NCBI RefSeq assembly: GCF_000764305.2
Contig: NW_025936235.1
Coordinates: forward strand, 1 to 64,000
Source: Hyalella azteca
Lineage: Eukaryota; Arthropoda; Malacostraca; Amphipoda; Hyalellidae
Length of the DNA stretch: 64,000 nucleotides
Direction of reading: 5' to 3'
Part shown: piece by piece, positions 58,945 through 64,000 of the stretch
Layout of the letters: each line of letters begins with the position of its first letter
Numbering within the stretch: position 1 is the stretch's first letter
Program-made: the position numbers and the translations under genes
Notes under the pieces: generated by a model
What the model saw: only the letters and a program-made list of their open reading frames with translations
The model's database searches: none
Told to the model about the DNA's origin: nothing

Positions 58945-61900
58945 ACTTTTCGTGCCTTGTTCACAGAAGATCTAAATCGTGTCATTTGACCGGATCTTTT
59001 CATGACTGACGATAGTTTCATTTCTTCATAATAACCGCATGGGTTGCGTGAGCCTGTCGAAGTCTGAAACACGATTTTGCAAAAATTTTGCGTCGATTAC
59101 CGATTCTATCGGCTTCCGGGGCTCCAATGCATGTGCATATTAGGGTAATCATCATTAAAAAATGAAACAAAATTTATCGCCCAGAAAGAAAGACACATTC
59201 TTCTTTCAATTTATTCACTTAAGTCTTAAACAGTAGTAATATTAACCATCAACAAAAAAAATGTAATTAATTCATGTTATATATAGTTTACGGACGATAC
59301 TCTTGATATTAAAATGTATGATAGACCGTAAATAGTTGATACTGCAGGTCTATTGCGTGCTGTTCAAGAGCAATTAAAAAAATAATAACTTATGTAGATT
59401 TTTGAGCATTTATGATGTTCTGACTGTGTGATAAGAGAAACGTTAACTTAATTGTTTGTCGACTTTTTTTATTGCACATATATATTATAACTTATTTCCT
59501 GCATTATCTTAAGTGGTGGAAATAATTCCTGTTTATAAATATCCAAAATTTAAAGAAATTTACTTAACAGCGCTAAAAGATCTGTAATTGAATATTCACT
59601 CGACAGTATCAATATCGACACGTTGCTTCAGCAGCAAATGTTGTGTCCGTGTAGCGCGCGGTTGGTAAAAAGTTGCGCACGAGCTTGGATGATTTGTCAG
59701 GCCGTGCGACGCGATACCATTTATGGCGACACTTTTTTAATGTATATTCAACAAATGACTTTCGAATACAATACAGCAAACACCAGAGTGTTCACTGTTA
59801 TTTCTCTGCGAAGAATTCCATTTACTGCACGTGAAATGTGGATACATTTCATGAATAATTCACATTTAATTTCATGCCCTAACAATTAATAGTATTCTAG
59901 ATTGTCACTTACTAATTGATGTTGATTTTATACTGCTTCGCACAGGCAAATTTTAATGACTGAGATTAAAAATAGTTTAAAATTTACTTGAACAAGCATC
60001 TCACTCCCTCGGTTTCTTTCGCAGTTCCAGAATTATGTTGCAGCCTGAGATGTGACAAAAATTTTTTTATTGCGCATTAAAGTACTGGCCCAGCCAAAAA
60101 TGTGTCAAATTTCAGTGTGGAATAGGAATGCTGCAGAAAAATAACACATAGTACGTACAAAGTATTAAAAAAAACACTCGTCAGTGACTTTAACTTAAAG
60201 TTGTACAGAAGACGAGACCTGGGGTGATTAATGTGGTAAAGTTACTCAATTAGTACACTAGAAAAATTAAACTGAAAAAATTTCCCCTACTTCTTTATTG
60301 GAAGATCTCCATTGCTAATATTCATCAATTCTAGCGTGGTGAAATAAAATTAAAGAGCGAGAAGAAGTCCGTGACATTGTTGAATCTTCAAATCGTTGGG
60401 ACATAACTTAACTAGACTTGAGGACTTTTCCAATAAGTTCAGTCTTACTTGTGGGCAACAAACTTGGGTATCGAGTGGAGCAAAGTCTATACATGCCAAA
60501 AACATTGAAGCTGAAGCATAATATAATCTTTCCTTACCACCGCTCGTGCCAGGCATTGATTTAAGGTGATGCATGGCAGTAAGAATCTGTGTAGTCCCAT
60601 ATTGATAAAGACTTAATTAGATTTGAATAATAGTGAATGATTAATAGGAGGAAATGTAGTGCAAAAACAGGATTAAAACATTTAGCGTGTATTAAAACTT
60701 TATAGTGTAGTTCTTATTTTTGTTATGAAATTTATGAAATTATCACCGTCAACAGGAAAATAATTTACGCAGCCAAATCAATAAGAATTTCTGATTAGGT
60801 TTTACGAGTGAGTAGTGACATATTGTTGTCTCGGGCTGTGTTACGCACGCAGGGCTGTGACTAACGCACACAAATTTCGACCAGGAACACGCAAATGATG
60901 CAATCAATAGCCACTATAGAGTTGAATGGAATTCCAAAGTCCTCTGTCTACGACTATAAAGACTTTGGGAATTCTGGCACTCGAGGATTCTCGAGACTGA
61001 AACTTTCCAATGAACGAAATTTGAGGAACCCATTGATCAATCTTGAATAGGTGCATAAATATGATTAAAAGCCTCAAACAATACTCTGAAGGTTCGTATA
61101 AACGCTCGCCTCACGGCGCCAGGCTTTAATGTATTATAATATTCTTGTACGATAACGCAAATACTCCAGCAACAGTTGAAACATTTTTTTTACCTAACCG
61201 AGTTTCCTGCAACACGCGTTTCTGAAACGTTTTTTTTTTTTATAAGAAAAGCACTGTAGACAGTAAATGTTTATGAGGTAATGAGGGTCGTTGCTAAACA
61301 AAGAACTAAAATTTATTTTCCAACAATTTTGAGTGGTTTGAAAATTTTCGGCGGGTCATAGCTTCATTAATGCTTGTTTTGAGAACGTGCTACATGTTTC
61401 TAGTACATTCTGGAATGTTCTGGTGTGAAATATTAGTCAAAAGTTTTTTTGTACGAATACTTTTCTGACCCGAAGAAGTTAACATGTTGCATTAATTTTT
61501 GTTGCATTGAGATTTAATTTCTATTGATGCTATTTTTGAATACAATGCGCCTCTATACATAATAAAAATCACTTCTCCTGTTCAGTTTGTGTACTTACAT
61601 ACATTAAAATACGATTTTTCAAGTGTACGAATATTTATTTCCCCCCACTGTATGTTTGCCAAGTTGCTACGTACATAGCTCGATCCGCATGTTGCGAACG
61701 GTTCATGTTTTGTACTTGTGGTTAAACATAGGCCGCACAAGCTAAAGCAAAATGTATTCATTCGTATGCACCTGGTCTCAGTCTCCTAAAAGCTGTTGGT
61801 ACTATGAAGAACTTAAAATTTAGTCATCCCTGGAAACTGAAAAGCAAAGCGGGACTCATATGATTAAGGGAGGGTGCAGCAGAGAATTAAGCAGGTGAAG

Positions 61901-62830
61901 CAGCAGCCCTGTCAAGACGGAGTTGATAGTTTAGGTTTAGGATTAAAATGGCTTGCCCCTGCAGGGGAATAATACCTTTCGGAAGAGCCAGTGCCAAAAC
62001 CTAGACTTTTAAGTGCAGGATGCATATGAATAGTATATCAAACGAAAGCCATTAAAATTGGCAAAATGACTTGGCATATCCCACTCCGGTAAAAGAAATT
62101 TAGACTTTTTAAATTAGAATTGGCTAATTGGCCGCTGTGGCAACAAGATGTGGGAGTCGACGAGCGGTATCAACAGCCAATAGGAGCTCGAAATGATCTG
62201 CTGTATGACGAACATGGAGAAGCTGGAGCCTAGCTTATGAGATCGAGAACATCATTGGCACCAAGGGAACGCCAGTCTTCTTGAATTTATACATCTTGTT
62301 GTACATTGAGATTTGTCGTTGGAATCCATAAGGGCGCAACGCGCGCACGTTGTAGATAACTGCGAATTATTATCTTTGAAGTTGGAAATAATCGTGAAGA
62401 AATATATCATACAGGAAAAAATCGATTAAAGTTGCACCCTTAGCTTTGCGAGATATTCAATTCAGTAATGACATACATTACAGTATCGACCATCAGTACA
62501 ATCAATTCGAGTATAACTATTTCTTCCGACGCTGTAGAATTTCCACTTTTCGATTAATTAATTAAGAAGACAGTATAATCTAAGGCTCAAAAAATAGGGC
62601 GCGTAATTACGATTTTAAATAATTATACATAAGCGGTAAAGGTTATATATTCAATAAACTGAAAGTAAAAGCCTCTTTTGCAAAATAAATCACTTTCGAG
62701 TAGCCACCAACATGCAATACCTTAGGAGATTATATCCGCCAAGAACGCAACTCAAAATTTTTGTTCCTAATCTTTTAAAAATTATTTTTGGATATGGATA
62801 CCAAAGCTCCGTTTTTGAGAATTTAGTGCA
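58945..62830. other. No recognised gene
   Basis: Mainly AT-rich with a poly-T run at 61230-61240. GC-richer patches at 61860-62000 and 62110-62250 are partly open; the second has a 42-codon frame ending at TAG near 62232. I cannot assign any of them. Confidence 0.45.
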
Positions 62831-63022
62831 TAGATGCAGGCCTGAGTTAAGTTTGTGAGGATATATTGATTGCAGAGATGCAGGCCTGAGATAAGTTTGT
62901 GAGGATATATTGATTGCAGAGATGCAGGCCTGAGATAAGTTTGTGAGGATATATTGATTGCAGAGATGCAGGTCTGAGATAAGTTTGTGAGGATATATTG
63001 ATTGCAGAGATGCAGGTCTGAA
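62831..63022. repeat. 44 bp minisatellite, about 4.4 copies
   Basis: The unit begins GAGATGCAGGCCTGAGATAA and continues GTTTGTGAGGATATATTGAT then TGCA. Starts are at 62831, 62875, 62919, 62963 and 63007 with very few changes. It is unrelated to the 44 bp array at 18341. Minus-strand ORFs (up to 151 codons) owe most of their length to the array. Confidence 0.93.
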
Positions 63023-63244
63023 ATACAGCAGGGCAATTAGGACCAGTAATCCATTATGGCTAATTGGTAGCACGTGCAGGGCGGGCGCTGACGAGCTGAT
63101 CGCTCTTCGATGAGAAATTCGCTCGCTAATGCTGGCGCTGAACATTCACCCGGGATCATTAATCTTATCAAAGGTACGTAATGTGCAAATTTCGTCTCAT
63201 CACATTATACACAAGTAAAAATGTCACTAGAGTGCTTTAATAGC

Positions 63245-63561
63245 AGATTCACTAGAAATTTAAAAGCGAAGAAAACACCACAGAAATTCAGCATATCTCT
63301 ATTGAAAACGTTTCGGAGACCAGCTCCATCGCCAGCTCCATAAATTTAGAACACAAAGTCAAAAAATTTGTAAAGTTTGGAGTAAAACCAAACACACAGA
63401 AGTTAAAAGCCTAAATTTACAGACAAAGGGCAGAATAATAAAGTAAGTACCTATCTATTAACAATTTCTAATGGATAAGAACTGTAGGCAGCATTCAAAT
63501 TTAACAGGCTTCTCTTTAAAAATATACAATGATTCCAAAATACGCAGATCGGAAGCACCAG
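63245..63561 (-). mobile_element. Penelope-like element 3' fragment, distal part
   Basis: Read on the minus strand, it is collinear with 53260-53530. Shared blocks include TTTTTAAAGAGAAGCC-like sequence, AATTGTTAATAGATAGG, and GATGGAGCTGGTCTCCGAAA just before the end. It is the downstream half of a fragment split by the MITE at 63562. Confidence 0.75.
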
Positions 63562-63671
63562 GGGCCATATTTTCAAAGCTCGCTAAGTGAACGTAAGTAC
63601 TTACGCTCTATTTTCTTGTCTGTGATTGGTGGATATTGCTTGAAAGGCTGTCAATGATTGGCTGATGAACT
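63562..63671 (+). mobile_element. MITE family 1, copy 5, inserted in a Penelope fragment (right end lost)
   Basis: It begins GGGCCATATTTTCAAAGCTC and carries the CGTAAGTACTTACG palindrome. It stops after GATTGGCTGATGAACT, lacking the last ~35 bp of the family consensus. Both flanks belong to the same Penelope fragment on the opposite strand, so the MITE is younger than the Penelope insertion. Confidence 0.85.
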
Positions 63672-63770
63672 ATAAGCTAAAACCTTAAAAGTCAGTGTCG
63701 GACACCGGAACGTTGCACTGTTCGGCGTGAGTGCGCACAGCCGAATGAGGACATGCATTCGGCATTTCAT
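63672..63770 (-). mobile_element. Penelope-like element fragment, proximal part
   Basis: The minus-strand translation gives PHSAVRTHAEQCN and a VSDTDFKVL-like ending. This corresponds to the end of the endonuclease ORF in the element at 51860-53550 (plus 53146-53235). It continues into 63561-63245 after the MITE. Confidence 0.75.
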
Positions 63771-64000
63771 AAACATGCATAGCTCAATATTTTTCGTGAT
63801 AAATTGAAGGTTAAGATTACGTTTTAATTAAAAAATTTAAAGCTATTCGTAAAGATAAGTTCGAGATACAATATTGATAGAGTGAACGCGGGCAATATTT
63901 CCACGAAACGCACATCACCCTAGCTGGGTGGAGATTTGAAGAACTTCGCATGCTTGTAATACGTTCAAGTGGTTCCATTTCCTTATACAAAGTTTATTTT
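63771..64000. other. No recognisable feature
   Basis: AT-rich sequence to the window edge. The Penelope similarity fades out by about 63770. Confidence 0.5.

Overview
This window looks like a stretch of a large, AT-rich, repeat-loaded arthropod nuclear genome. The evidence for a eukaryote is the absence of dense long ORFs or operons, the presence of intron-style splice signals, tRNA-derived SINEs, MITEs, a Penelope-like element and a non-LTR retrotransposon, and many minisatellites. A short (TTAGG)n tract at 41851-41876 is the arthropod telomere motif. The only confidently recognised host gene is a globin exon whose N-terminus resembles membrane-bound crustacean globins. I therefore lean towards a crustacean, but the species cannot be read from the window.

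The one solid gene feature is a globin first coding exon on the minus strand (29632 down to 29367). It has a Met-Gly-Cys acylation signal, a lysine-rich linker, globin helices A and B, and a splice donor at exactly the conserved globin intron position B12.2. The remaining globin exons should lie at lower coordinates or beyond the window; I did not find them. Three weaker candidate exons (12253-12385 plus, 32112-32211 plus, 33885-33687 minus) and a possible terminal exon (2022-2180 plus) are reported with low confidence.

Most of the interpretable sequence is mobile or repetitive. There are five copies of one ~145 bp MITE (6276, 19739, 42768, 46225, 63562), two of which carry extra tandem copies of an internal 43-44 bp segment. 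A tRNA-derived SINE family is present as a dimeric copy (2390-2630), a monomeric copy (51181-51336) and two tail fragments. A hAT-like MITE lies at about 26720-27007. A decayed Penelope-like element with reverse transcriptase and GIY-YIG-type endonuclease remnants occupies about 51860-53550. A second Penelope 3' fragment on the minus strand (63245-63770) is split by the fifth MITE. A broken RNase H-bearing non-LTR retrotransposon (54400-56715) has lost its central catalytic block. Smaller dispersed families include a ~77 bp foldback unit found as two tandem pairs and a ~540 bp repeat with a TATA-bearing head.

Tandem arrays are abundant: units of 24, 27, 33, 34 (two unrelated families), 44 (two unrelated families), 58, 61, 22 and 25 bp. 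Several have a hairpin or palindrome in every unit. Between these lie long stretches of AT-rich sequence in which I recognise nothing. I did not find a convincing novel multi-gene system. The items most worth following up are the acylated globin, the 27 bp perfect hairpin at 22965-23024, the foldback pairs, the twin 34 bp arrays around a telomere-like tract, and the unrecognised candidate exons.
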